From positions 7,209,501 to 7,273,500 of the forward strand of contig NC_060018.1 in the NCBI RefSeq assembly GCF_021134715.1: a stretch of DNA of 64,000 nucleotides. The letters run 5' to 3'. This stretch comes from Daphnia pulex. Taxonomy: Eukaryota; Arthropoda; Branchiopoda; Diplostraca; Daphniidae. The notes under the pieces are model-generated. The model worked only from the letters and a program-made list of their open reading frames with translations. It did no database searches and had not been told where the DNA came from. The position numbers were made by a program, and so were the translations under genes. This document shows positions 44,401 through 53,750 of this stretch, piece after piece (position 1 is the stretch's first letter; every line of letters begins with the position of its first letter).

Positions 44401-44635
44401 GGAAGAATATTCTCGTAGAGAGGATCATTCTCGCAAGGAAGAACATTCTCGCCAAGAGGGTCGACGCCGCACTGAATCCAACGAAGGGAAAGGAACTGAA
44501 AGAAGAAGAAGAACCAGAACTCCAGAAGACAAAGGACGTGACCCTAAATATCCAGATGATCAAGGGAAAAGTAAGAGCAGTAGACACAGGCAGGATTATG
44601 AAGATGAATTCAAAAGTCGTCATTCCCGTCGATAG
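41408..44635 (+). CDS. CWC22: Pre-mRNA-splicing factor CWC22
   Basis: Spliceosome protein that delivers eIF4A3 to assemble exon-junction complexes; the fly orthologue is nucampholin. Nine coding exons (41408-41565, 41633-42137, 42205-42333, 42402-42747, 42956-43111, 43178-43395, 43458-43738, 43818-43919, 44005-44635) give about 841 residues. [17 protein letters not shown] leads into the MIF4G domain ([16 protein letters not shown]... to about 42600). An acidic linker ([20 protein letters not shown]) precedes the MA3 domain ([18 protein letters not shown]..., [17 protein letters not shown]), then [14 protein letters not shown] and [23 protein letters not shown], nearly identical to the human protein. 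The C-terminus is a poly-Ser tract and an Arg/Ser/Glu-rich tail. For the intron at 43739 the donor GTCAGT is preferred because it restores KDPTLQPYF. Confidence 0.96.
44126..44209 (+). repeat. Poly-serine coding tract in CWC22
   Basis: Twenty-one serine codons in a row, one Thr, then six more serines, mostly TCA, TCG and TCT. Synonymous codons are mixed, so the tract is kept at the protein level rather than being a simple DNA microsatellite. Vertebrate CWC22 has a Ser-rich tract at the same place. Confidence 0.85.
44372..44466 (+). repeat. HSRKEE-type repeats in the CWC22 tail
   Basis: Five back-to-back copies of a six-residue unit (HSR/YSR followed by K/R/Q, E, E/D/G) with matching DNA repeats of about 18 bp. 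They form the Arg-Ser-Glu tail typical of CWC22, here expanded in tandem. Confidence 0.7.
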
Positions 44636-44969
44636 ATGTGTGCTGTATTCGGCTTGTTTTTTTTCCCCAATGAAATATACTTCTTTTACCTCGTTATGAT
44701 CGTGTTTTATTTTGTACGTTCGCTGTCTTACAAAGGGTTATTTATTTACATGACTCGATCATAACGTTAAACAAGAGGAAATCAACTTTTTCATAAGTTT
44801 TTTTTTTCTTTACCAAGTGTTATTCTCAAGTTTTACCATCACACCACACTTTTTATTAACCTAATACTAACCATTTAGGTCATAGACAGCAAAAATGTAC
44901 AATTCATTACTCGTATTGCAGCTGGAAGTGGAATTGAACTACGAGTCTTTAGCAGGGGAGTATGACTTA
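44636..44969. other. Convergent 3' spacer between CWC22 and ICMT
   Basis: These 334 bp hold the 3' UTRs of two genes facing each other. T-rich stretches lie near 44790-44812. No gene is seen. Confidence 0.5.
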
Positions 44970-46147
44970 TTACATATTGTAACCGTGAATGAATGGTAAA
45001 CCAGTAGGCACTTTTGACTGATACGCAACATAATCGCGACCAAAGAAGTGGAGAAGAGTTACTTCTTCTTCAAACACACGTTCATGGAAAAATTTCCATG
45101 ATGCAAACGTATAAGCAACGGCACACAGAGGATTACACAAAATGATTTGCGTACCGATGGACCAATAAAACCAACCGACATAGCTTGGATGACGGCATAG
45201 GCTGTAAATTCCAGTAGTAACAAGTTGATGTTGTTCTTCTCGGCGAGTTCTGATCAGATGATCAAAGTTGTGAAAGGCTGTCAGCATTGCAGTCTTCCTT
45301 AAAACTTCTCCTCCAATACAAAGAAGGAGACCTAGCATACTTATCCAGTAAGCATTTTTAAAGCCTGAATAGAAAAAAAGGCAACTATTAATATCAAATA
45401 AAAGAACATAATACAATTTGATCAATGTGAATGTGATACCTGGGAACAGCCAAAACTCAGTCCAATATTCAATCCAAGATATTAATGCTGCAATACCATA
45501 TGCTTTACTATGATTGAGCAAGAAGCTTTCCAAACTTAAATTTTGGGGCCTGATTACTGAGGTGACAACAAACTCAGAGAAATGGAAAAAGGACATAATC
45601 AAGATGTACCTGTAATCACAAAAATATATTCTTAAATTATGCCTGAATCTGATATGAAATGCATATGCATTACCATCCAAGAGAGGTATAGTTTGCACTA
45701 CAACATAATGCAATTGTTATTCCAAATGCTTGACCAATTCCAAGTAATAATGATCTCCAAACAATCTGCATTAAAGAATATAAAATCAAACATGTTCTTT
45801 GCTATTTTAGTACATTAATTTCTTACTTGGTAATGTTGTTCTTGAAACAACAGTCGAGATATTAGACAACTGACTGCTAGCAAGACAAATGAACTGACTG
45901 TAATATAATGCAATCCTATTGTGTGTTTTTCTTCTTGATGAGCAACTTCAACTGGGTGTAGGTAAAGACAAATAAAAACTGTGGTGCAAAGATGCAGAAT
46001 CCCAGCTACCGCAAAACTACAGCACCCGATTTTCCCATAGGTGTGCATGTTAAATTGATTGTCAGCGGCTGATTGATGAGTATGTCTCGAAGATATCCTT
46101 AGCTGAATAATGTTGAATTCCTTAAATTGGTCCACAATGCTGCACAA
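44970..46147 (-). CDS. ICMT: Protein-S-isoprenylcysteine O-methyltransferase
   Basis: ER membrane enzyme that methylates the C-terminal prenylated cysteine of CaaX proteins such as Ras and lamins, using S-adenosylmethionine. Four coding exons (45827-46147, 45674-45765, 45440-45609, 44970-45364) give about 325 residues with several hydrophobic helices. Family blocks are FFHFSEFVVTSV, SLESFLLNHSKAYGIA, EYWTEFWLFPG, GEVLRKTAMLTAFHNFDHLI and the catalytic-region motif LCRHPSYVGWFYWSIGTQIIL, ending RDYVAYQSKVPTGLPFI. The first Met (46145-46147) is chosen as the longest frame. The internal Met before HTYGKIG (about 46048) would drop a hydrophilic leader of about 33 residues and is a reasonable alternative start. 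Confidence 0.94.
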
Positions 46148-46896
46148 AACATATTAAACATCCCAATAGCTATTCCGCTATTCTGACGAGTTTCTGACAG
46201 CAAGACAAAATAAACTTCGCCGGGGAATTTCCCAAGTCTACTTGCCCGCGCAAACCGCGCGTCCTAAGTTGCGCGGAATACTTGGCGCGTGAAAAACCAT
46301 GGCCTACTCTATGGTTAAGGGCTTAAGGCCTGTAGACTTGTATCCACTGCCATGAAGGCGAGAGGCGTGGCCAAATTCCCTAGCCCTGCTCCTGTGATAG
46401 CCAATCTCAAGAAAAAATGAGGGTTGTACTTCGCCATCTGGTGTTGTAAGATGTAAATGTAAATCTCGTTGTAGGCTAAAGTAAATAACAAGTTGTTGGA
46501 AGCCACGAAACGCGTTTTTCTTACTAAGTTCAACACCAGTTGTTTAGGAAAACGACTAAATAGGGTAAAATTACACGTGCATAATTCCCAAAAAAATTTT
46601 CTAATCAATAGGGTCTTTGCATGAAATTTCGATTTGTTTTTAACATACTTCATGAGAATCAGTTTTTCACGCTGATCCTCATGGTATTTTTTATTTTTTT
46701 TTAAATCAATCGAAGTGTGTGTTTTTCTAGTTCAAAGTTCGAATAAGCGCCTCCCATTTCAAAACGGGGTCTCAGCCATTTTTGATGGGCGGTGCTTAAT
46801 TTGTGATGAATTTGTAGACGACGCTCACCAAAATCACCCTTTTCGTATTTCGCCTTAAGACCCTTAGGGCGAAAGAGGGTTGTATTCAGCCGTAGG
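46148..46896. other. Spacer between ICMT and the tRNA array
   Basis: About 750 bp with no supported gene. A 112-codon minus-strand frame (46315-46653) has no recognisable motif. A short inverted repeat lies at 46651-46683. Array sequence begins at 46897. Confidence 0.5.
46651..46683. repeat. Short inverted repeat (hairpin)
   Basis: CATGAGAATCAG and CTGATCCTCATG pair at 11 of 12 positions around a 9-nt loop, followed by a T-rich stretch. Its function is unknown; it could be chance or the end of a small element. Confidence 0.5.
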
Positions 46897-46998
46897 ATCT
46901 AGTAATAATATTTATTGGTTCACCAATATTTCCGTTTGACCTTACTGAAGAGCAGGTTAAATGAGAGATGCAAAATCCTAGCACTTTCTTTAAGTGTA

Positions 46999-47082
46999 GG
47001 TCGTGTGGCCTAATGGATAAGGCGTCGGACTTCTATGAAAGTAGTTATCCGAAAATTGCGGGTTCGAGTCCTGCCGCGATTA
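46999..47082 (+). tRNA. tRNA-Arg(TCT), unit 1, with 11-nt intron
   Basis: Folds as GGTCGTG acceptor, D arm GCCT/AGGC, anticodon stem TCGGA/TCCGA, loop CTTCTA-A and T loop TTCGAGT. The intron TGAAAGTAGTT is at 47036-47046, one base 3' of the anticodon. This copy has a G-T wobble in the T stem and a T-G wobble in the acceptor, absent from the other units. Confidence 0.95.
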
Positions 47083-47346
47083 ATAGCATATGACGAAACT
47101 ATTAGTTCATGATGAGTAGTAGTTAACCACAAACCATGGGGAATCATGTCAGATCAATAAAACTACAAATATATCTCGAACACTCAATGAATATCACTGG
47201 CTTGCATTGCCTTCACAGTGACGATTGAAATTGGCTGCTGATATAGCCTTGCTTGGTAGATACCTTAAATCATTCTCTCTAAAGACACACAGAGTATACC
47301 TAACTGATGATGAATGAACCTTTTATTAATATATTAAAAATTTATT

Positions 47347-47420
47347 GGCCTGTTAGCTCAGTTGGTTAGAGCGCCGTGCTAATAACGCGGAGGTCATGAG
47401 TTCGATCCTCTTACGGGCCA
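47347..47420 (+). tRNA. tRNA-Ile(AAT), unit 1
   Basis: Full cloverleaf: acceptor GGCCTGT/ACGGGCC, anticodon stem CCGTG/CGCGG with loop CTAATAA, T loop TTCGATC. 74 nt, no intron. A T4 run lies about 30 bp downstream. Confidence 0.97.
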
Positions 47421-47497
47421 CTATAATTCTTTCATTAAATATTTTCCACTCTAAAAAGGTACTGATAGATTCGAAATATTTTGCTAAAATAGTGAAT

Positions 47498-47579
47498 GCA
47501 GATATGGCCGAGTGGTTAAGGCGACTGACTCGAAATCAGTTTCCATCTTGGAGCGTAGGTTCGAATCCTACTATCTGCG
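47498..47579 (+). tRNA. tRNA-Ser(CGA), unit 1
   Basis: Type II tRNA of 82 nt: acceptor GCAGATA/TATCTGC, anticodon loop CTCGAAA, long variable arm TTCCATCTTGGAGC. TTTT follows directly as a Pol III terminator. Confidence 0.97.
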
Positions 47580-47800
47580 TTTTGTGGCATTTTATTGGTA
47601 AATGTAACTACACCACATTTGATCAAGTGACGCCAGAAGTTATTTCTAGTCATTTTTTGGGAGAACATCCAAGTTTAAAATCAGTAGGGGAGTACACAGT
47701 GAGAGAAGAACGAAAGGTCTTTAGGTCTTTAGCATATGTGATGGCCCTGGACAAGACAAGACAAACTAAGCAACGGGGTGACCCTGGATAAGGCATGCTC

Positions 47801-48022
47801 TCAACAATGGTCCGTACGAGTGGTAAGAACAGTCAGGTCCATCGAAGTCGAGGTCTGTGATCGTAGGCCAGGTTTAGATAGTTTCTAAAAGTAGATGAGA
47901 GACAACAAGTACACGTTGCCGAGAATGCACCTTACCATCATGACCAGCGTCTTGAATTCAGCGCGTTGTTGCTCCAGGAACCAGTGAAGACGGCAGAGAA
48001 GGATGAGAGAGTCAGAGTTCAC
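47801..48022 (-). pseudogene. Exon-like coding fragment carried in every array unit
   Basis: On the minus strand, an 87-bp block (48022-47936; 29 codons, VNSDSLILLCRLHWFLEQQR onward) is flanked by acceptor TTTTACAG and donor GTAAGG. A 51-bp intron ending CTTTTAG joins it in frame to an 84-bp block (47884-47801) that ends in a stop. I do not recognise the protein. Copies lie at 50280-50501, 52758-52979, 55237-55458, 57715-57936, 61151-61372 and 63629-63850. The unit-6 copy has lost the acceptor AG. It is probably a gene piece captured when the unit formed; a working small gene is less likely. Confidence 0.5.
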
Positions 48023-48214
48023 CTGTAAAACAGCAGAATAAGTTCCGCTGCCAAGTAATTGTCACTGGCAAAGGTTTCCAAGTTTAAGCATGCCATTTCA
48101 GCGATTTCCCAACACTTGGACCAATGAAAATTTTTGCTTGAAAACAGTAAAACAAAAGACAAGTAATTGCCAATTTAACGACGATTTTCGATAATTATAG
48201 TTTCGGTTGCTCGC

Positions 48215-48287
48215 TACCTCTGGCGAGACTCGAACTCGCAATCCCCGGCTTAGGAGGCCGGTGCCTTATCCATTAGGCCACAAAGGC
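48215..48287 (-). tRNA. tRNA-Arg(CCT), unit 1
   Basis: 73 nt: acceptor GCCTTTG/CAGAGGT (wobbles), D arm GCCTAATGGATAAGGC identical to that of tRNA-Arg(TCT), anticodon stem CCGGC/GCCGG with loop CTCCTAA. Reads AGG codons. Confidence 0.96.
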
Positions 48288-48793
48288 TGAGTTATGTTGA
48301 ATCTCCTATTCGAGGAATGACGTTATATTGCAAAGCTTTTTCCTAGAAGATAGCCAAACGTCCCATGTTGTATAAACATACAGCGATTACCGTCTGTGGA
48401 CATCGTCTCAATCTTGAAAACCATGTTTTTTGAATAATCTTAACTACAAACTCTATTTACAGCTTTCGAGTTCTATAACTGGACATACATTTACTATTGC
48501 AATTAGTTGTATCAAATATCAAGGCTTTCTACTCTCACAATGAGGGATACTCTTTCTCACTATCTCATTTCATTATTTGTGTATGTTCCACGACCTATAT
48601 CCGAATGTACTTCCTTTTGGTTCGCACTTTCTCTACATCGTAGGAATTAACGTAAAGAAACACCATGAGAACTCGTGTTGTCGTCTATGAACATCTATGA
48701 ATTCTGCCCATAATGGTGAATGATTTCAAACGATATTAACTTGATAATAAATGGTGGAAAACCAACAATACTAACTAAAATCAAAAGACTAGC

Positions 48794-48866
48794 CGCCCGA
48801 TAAGGGACTTGAACCCTTGACCTCAGGATTAAAAGTCCCGCGCTCTACCGTCTGAGCTAACCGGGC
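48794..48866 (-). tRNA. tRNA-Lys(TTT), unit 1
   Basis: 73 nt: acceptor GCCCGGT/ATCGGGC, anticodon loop CTTTTAA, T loop TTCAAGT. A T4 run begins 8 nt past the 3' end. Confidence 0.97.
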
Positions 48867-49277
48867 TTAATAATTGGTATTGCAATAGTTTTCCGTTCGA
48901 GTTCATTTTTAAATTTTACGATTGCTTATAGATCTTTTACGGACGGAAGTACGGACGTTTTTCTATTCTTCGTAAACAAAATGGGTACACATTCTTTCAT
49001 CCTATAATTTGTCTCTGACTACATTTTGTGTTTGTAAACTACACTCAAAGACCGCCATAATGCATTTCGGCACTGGTTCTGAAAAATAGACACGTTTCTG
49101 GAAACGCCAAGTAACAGGTCATGGCTCCACGGTTCCGAGATAGATCCCGGGACCTAGGATACCCATGACTGCACAGTTAATATTTGTAATCATGCGTAAA
49201 TTTGAGATACTAGTAAACGATTGAAAATGAGTTGTTCCACTAGAAAATACTAGCATGTGAAACAAATGGCAATTCAC

Positions 49278-49359
49278 CGCAGTTGGTAGGGTTCGAACCT
49301 ACGCCCTCAGAGAGGAATAGATTTCAAGTCTATCGCCTTAACCACTCGGCCACAACTGC
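49278..49359 (-). tRNA. tRNA-Ser(TGA), unit 1
   Basis: Type II tRNA of 82 nt: acceptor GCAGTTG/CAACTGC, anticodon stem ATAGA/TCTAT with loop CTTGAAA, long variable arm CCTCTCTGAGGGC. Shares its D arm with tRNA-Ser(CGA). Confidence 0.97.
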
Positions 49360-49477
49360 CCCGATTTTTCAGACAATCTAGTAATAATATTTATTGGTTC
49401 ACCAATATTTCCGTTTGACCTTACTGAAGAGCAGGTTAAATGAGAGATGCAAAATCCTAGCACTTTCTTTAAGTGTA

Positions 49478-49561
49478 GGTCGTGTGGCCTAATGGATAAG
49501 GCGTCGGACTTCTATGAAAGTAGTTATCCGAAAATTGCGGGTTCGAGTCCCGCCACGATTA
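49478..49561 (+). tRNA. tRNA-Arg(TCT), unit 2, with 11-nt intron
   Basis: Standard array form with T stem GCGGG/CCCGC and acceptor 3' strand CACGATT. Intron at 49515-49525. The first T4 run downstream is 239 bp away (49800-49803), just before tRNA-Ile. Confidence 0.97.
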
Positions 49562-49825
49562 ATAGCATATGACGAAACTATTAGTTCATGATGAGTAGTA
49601 GTTAACCACAAACCATGGGGAATCATGTCAGATCAATAAAACTACAAATATATCTCGAACACTCAATGAATATCACTGGCTTGCATTGCCTTCACAGTGA
49701 CGATTGAAATTGGCTGCTGATATAGCCTTGCTTGGTAGATACCTTAAATCATTCTCTCTAAAGACACACAGAGTATACCTAACTGATGATGAATGAACCT
49801 TTTATTAATATATTAAAAATTTATT

Positions 49826-49899
49826 GGCCTGTTAGCTCAGTTGGTTAGAGCGCCGTGCTAATAACGCGGAGGTCATGAGTTCGATCCTCTTACGGGCCA
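49826..49899 (+). tRNA. tRNA-Ile(AAT), unit 2
   Basis: Identical to the unit 1 copy, with loop CTAATAA and a complete cloverleaf. Confidence 0.97.
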
Positions 49900-49976
49900 C
49901 TATAATTCTTTCATTAAATATTTTCCACTCTAAAAAGGTACTGATACATTCGAAATATTTTGCTAAAATAGTGAAT

Positions 49977-50058
49977 GCAGATATGGCCGAGTGGTTAAGG
50001 CGACTGACTCGAAATCAGTTTCCATCTTGGAGCGTAGGTTCGAATCCTACTATCTGCG
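49977..50058 (+). tRNA. tRNA-Ser(CGA), unit 2
   Basis: Identical to the unit 1 copy, followed at once by TTTT. Confidence 0.97.
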
Positions 50059-50692
50059 TTTTGTGGCATTTTATTGGTAAATGTAACTACACAACATTTG
50101 ATCAAGTGACGCCAGAAGTTATTTCTAGTCATTTTTTGGGAGAACATCCAAGTTTAAAATCAGTAGGGGAGTACACAGTGAGAGAAGAACGAAAGGTCTT
50201 TAGGTCTTTAGCATATGTGATGGCCCTGGACAAGACAAGACAAACTAAGCAACGGGGTGACCCTGGATAAGGCATGCTCTCAACAATGGTCCGTACGAGT
50301 GGTAAGAACAGTCAGGTCCATCGAAGTCGAGGTCTGTGATCGTAGGCCAGGTTTAGATAGTTTCTAAAAGTAGATGAGAGACAACAAGTACACATTGCCG
50401 AGAATGCACCTTACCATCATGACCAGCGTCTTGAATTCAGCGCGTTGTTGCTCCAGGAACCAGTGAAGACGGCAGAGAAGGATGAGAGAGTCAGAGTTCA
50501 CCTGTAAAACAGCAGAATAAGTTCCGCTGCCAAGTAATTGTCACTGGCAAAGGTTTCCAAGTTTAAGCATGCCATTTCAGCGATTTCCCAACACTTGGAC
50601 CAATGAAAATTTTTGCTTGAAAACAGTAAAACAAAAGACAAGTAATTGCCATATAACGACGATTTTCGATAATTATAGTTTCGGTTGCTCGC

Positions 50693-50765
50693 TACCTCTG
50701 GCGAGACTCGAACTCGCAATCCCCGGCTTAGGAGGCCGGTGCCTTATCCATTAGGCCACAAAGGC
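50693..50765 (-). tRNA. tRNA-Arg(CCT), unit 2
   Basis: Same sequence as unit 1. The type B one-base deletion lies just downstream of its 3' end. The nearest T4 run is about 56 nt past the gene. Confidence 0.96.
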
Positions 50766-51271
50766 TGAGTTATGTTGAATCTCCTATTCGAGGAATGACG
50801 TTATATTGCAAAGCTTTTTCCTAGAAGATAGCCAAACGTCCCATGTTATATAAACATACAGCGATTACCGTCTGTGGACATCGTCTCAATCTTGAAAACC
50901 ATGTTTTTTGAATAATCTTAACTACAAACTCTATTTACAGCTTTCGAGTTCTATAACTGGACATACATTTACTATTGCAATTAGTTGTATCAAATATCAA
51001 GGCTTTCTACTCTCACAATGAGGGATACTCTTTCTCACTATCTCATTTCATTATTTGTGTATGTTCCACGACCTATATCCTAATGTACTTCCTTTTGGTT
51101 CGCACTTTCTCTACATCGTAGGAATTAACGTAAAGAAACACCATGAGAACTCGTGTTGTCGTCTATGAACATCTATGAATTCTGCCCATAATGGTGAATG
51201 ATTTCAAACGATATTAACTTGATAATAAATGGTGGAAAACCAACAATACTAACTAAAATCAAAAGACTAGC

Positions 51272-51344
51272 CGCCCGATAAGGGACTTGAACCCTTGACC
51301 TCAGGATTAAAAGTCCCGCGCTCTACCGTCTGAGCTAACCGGGC
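51272..51344 (-). tRNA. tRNA-Lys(TTT), unit 2
   Basis: Same as unit 1, with a nearby T4 terminator. Confidence 0.97.
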
Positions 51345-51755
51345 TTAATAATTGGTATTGCAATAGTTTTCCGTTCGAGTTCATTTTTAAATTTTACGAT
51401 TGCTTATAGATCTTTTACGGACGGAAGTACGGACGTTTTTCTATTCTTCGTAAACAAAATGGGTACACATTCTTTCATCCTATAATTTGTCTCTGACTAC
51501 ATTTTGTGTTTGTAAACTACACTCAAAGACCGCCATAATGCATTTCGGCACTGGTTCTGAAAAATAGACACGTTTCTGGAAACGCCAAGTAACAGGTCAT
51601 GGCTCCACGGTTCCGAGATAGATCCCGGGACCTAGGATACCCATGACTGCACAGTTAATATTTGTAATCATGCGTAAATTTGAGATACTAGTAAACGATT
51701 GAAAATGAGTTGTTCCACTAGAAAATACTAGCATGTGAAACAAATGGCAATTCAC

Positions 51756-51837
51756 CGCAGTTGGTAGGGTTCGAACCTACGCCCTCAGAGAGGAATAGAT
51801 TTCAAGTCTATCGCCTTAACCACTCGGCCACAACTGC
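51756..51837 (-). tRNA. tRNA-Ser(TGA), unit 2
   Basis: Same as unit 1; long variable arm and loop CTTGAAA intact. Confidence 0.97.
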
Positions 51838-51955
51838 CCCGAATTTTCAGACAATCTAGTAATAATATTTATTGGTTCACCAATATTTCCGTTTGACCTT
51901 ACTGAAGAGCAGGTTAAATGAGAGATGCAAAATCCTAGCACTTTCTTTAAGTGTA

Positions 51956-52039
51956 GGTCGTGTGGCCTAATGGATAAGGCGTCGGACTTCTATGAAAGTA
52001 GTTATCCGAAAATTGCGGGTTCGAGTCCCGCCACGATTA
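51956..52039 (+). tRNA. tRNA-Arg(TCT), unit 3, with 11-nt intron
   Basis: Identical to unit 2. Intron at 51993-52003. Confidence 0.97.
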
Positions 52040-52303
52040 ATAGCATATGACGAAACTATTAGTTCATGATGAGTAGTAGTTAACCACAAACCATGGGGAA
52101 TCATGTCAGATCAATAAAACTACAAATATATCTCGAACACTCAATGAATATCACTGGCTTGCATTGCCTTCACAGTGACGATTGAAATTGGCTGCTGATA
52201 TAGCCTTGCTTGGTAGATACCTTAAATCATTCTCTCTAAAGACACACAGAGTATACCTAACTGATGATGAATGAACCTTTTATTAATATATTAAAAATAA
52301 ATT

Positions 52304-52377
52304 GGCCTGTTAGCTCAGTTGGTTAGAGCGCCGTGCTAATAACGCGGAGGTCATGAGTTCGATCCTCTTACGGGCCA
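52304..52377 (+). tRNA. tRNA-Ile(AAT), unit 3
   Basis: Gene identical to other copies. The base pairs just upstream differ (AAATAAATT). Confidence 0.97.
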
Positions 52378-52454
52378 CTATAATTCTTTCATTAAATATT
52401 TTCCACTCTAAAAAGGTACTGATACATTCGAAATATTTTGCTAAAATAGTGAAT

Positions 52455-52536
52455 GCAGATATGGCCGAGTGGTTAAGGCGACTGACTCGAAATCAGTTTC
52501 CATCTTGGAGCGTAGGTTCGAATCCTACTATCTGCG
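52455..52536 (+). tRNA. tRNA-Ser(CGA), unit 3
   Basis: Identical to unit 2. Confidence 0.97.
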
Positions 52537-53171
52537 TTTTGTGGCATTTTATTGGTAAATGTAACTACACAACATTTGATCAAGTGACGCCAGAAGTTAT
52601 TTCTAGTCATTTTTTGGGAGAACATCCAAGTTTAAAATCAGTAGGGGAGTACACAGTGAGAGAAGAACGAAAGGTCTTTAGGTCTTTAGCATATGTGATG
52701 GCCCTGGACAAGACAAGACAAACTAAGCAACGGGGTGACCCTGGATAAGGCATGCTCTCAACAATGGTCCGTACGAGTGGTAAGAACAGTCAGGTCCATC
52801 GAAGTCGAGGTCTGTGATCGTAGGCCAGGTTTAGATAGTTTCTAAAAGTAGATGAGAGACAACAAGTACACATTGCCGAGAATGCACCTTACCATCATGA
52901 CCAGCGTCTTGAATTCAGCGCGTTGTTGCTCCAGGAACCAGTGAAGACGGCAGAGAAGGATGAGAGAGTCAGAGTTCACCTGTAAAACAGCAGAATAAGT
53001 TCCGCTGCCAAGTAATTGTCACTGGCAAAGGTTTCCAAGTTTAAGCATGCCATTTCAGCGATTTCCCAACACTTGGACCAATGAAAATTTTTGCTTGAAA
53101 ACAGTAAAACAAAAGACAAGTAATTGCCAATTTAACGACGATTTTCGATAATTATAGTTTCGGTTGCTCGC

Positions 53172-53244
53172 TACCTCTGGCGAGACTCGAACTCGCAATC
53201 CCCGGCTTAGGAGGCCGGTGCCTTATCCATTAGGCCACAAAGGC
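53172..53244 (-). tRNA. tRNA-Arg(CCT), unit 3
   Basis: Identical to unit 1, with the type A downstream sequence. Confidence 0.96.
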
Positions 53245-53750
53245 TGAGTTATGTTGAATCTCCTATTCGAGGAATGACGTTATATTGCAAAGCTTTTTCC
53301 TAGAAGATAGCCAAACGTCCCATGTTATATAAACATACAGCGATTACCGTCTGTGGACATCGTCTCAATCTTGAAAACCATGTTTTTTGAATAATCTTAA
53401 CTACAAACTCTATTTACAGCTTTCGAGTTCTATAACTGGACATACATTTACTATTGCAATTAGTTGTATCAAATATCAAGGCTTTCTACTCTCGCAATGA
53501 GGGATACTCTTTCTCACTATCTCATTTCATTATTTGTGTATGTTCCACGACCTATATCCGAATGTACTTCCTTTTGGTTCGCACTTTCTCTACATCGTAG
53601 GAATTAACGTAAAGAAACACCATGAGAACTCGTGTTGTCGTCTATGAACATCTATGAATTCTGCCCATAATGGTGAATGATTTCAAACGATATTAACTTG
53701 ATAATAAATGGTGGAAAACCAACAATACTAACTTAAATCAGAAGACTAGC

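Larger units (their letters stand above)
46897..49375 (+). repeat. tRNA array unit 1 (2,479 bp, type A)
   Basis: First unit of the array, starting where ATCTAGTAATAATATTTATT replaces unique sequence. It holds six tRNA genes. It differs from the inner units at several sites, for example CCTGCCGCG in tRNA-Arg(TCT) and TACACGTTGCC at about 47910, as expected for an array edge that is less often homogenised. Confidence 0.97.
49376..51853 (+). repeat. tRNA array unit 2 (2,478 bp, type B)
   Basis: Nearly identical to unit 1. One base shorter because the run before tRNA-Arg(CCT) reads GCCATATAACG instead of GCCAATTTAACG. Confidence 0.97.

Noticed and set aside
44032-44623. Acidic and hydrophobic minus-strand frames opposite the CWC22 tail
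   Set aside because: They are the complements of the poly-Ser and Arg/Glu repeat codons (Asp/Glu, and Ser/Phe/Leu-rich), not genes.
46315-46653. 112-codon minus-strand frame upstream of ICMT
   Set aside because: Odd composition, no homology recognised, no promoter or splice context.
47396-47791. 131-codon plus-strand frame repeated in all seven array units
   Set aside because: It starts inside tRNA-Ile, runs right through tRNA-Ser(CGA), and is repeated only because the array is. The tail after the tRNA looks faintly protein-like, but there is no splice or start context of its own.
49100-49190. Possible extra tRNA-like sequence near the GGTTCCGAGATAGATCC stretch in each unit
   Set aside because: It has a vague B-box look, but no A box at the right distance and no acceptor or anticodon stems.
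50498-50754. 61- and 73-codon frames over tRNA-Arg(CCT) in array units
   Set aside because: Both overlap the tRNA gene on opposite strands and vanish in units with the type A base, so they are by-products of the repeat.
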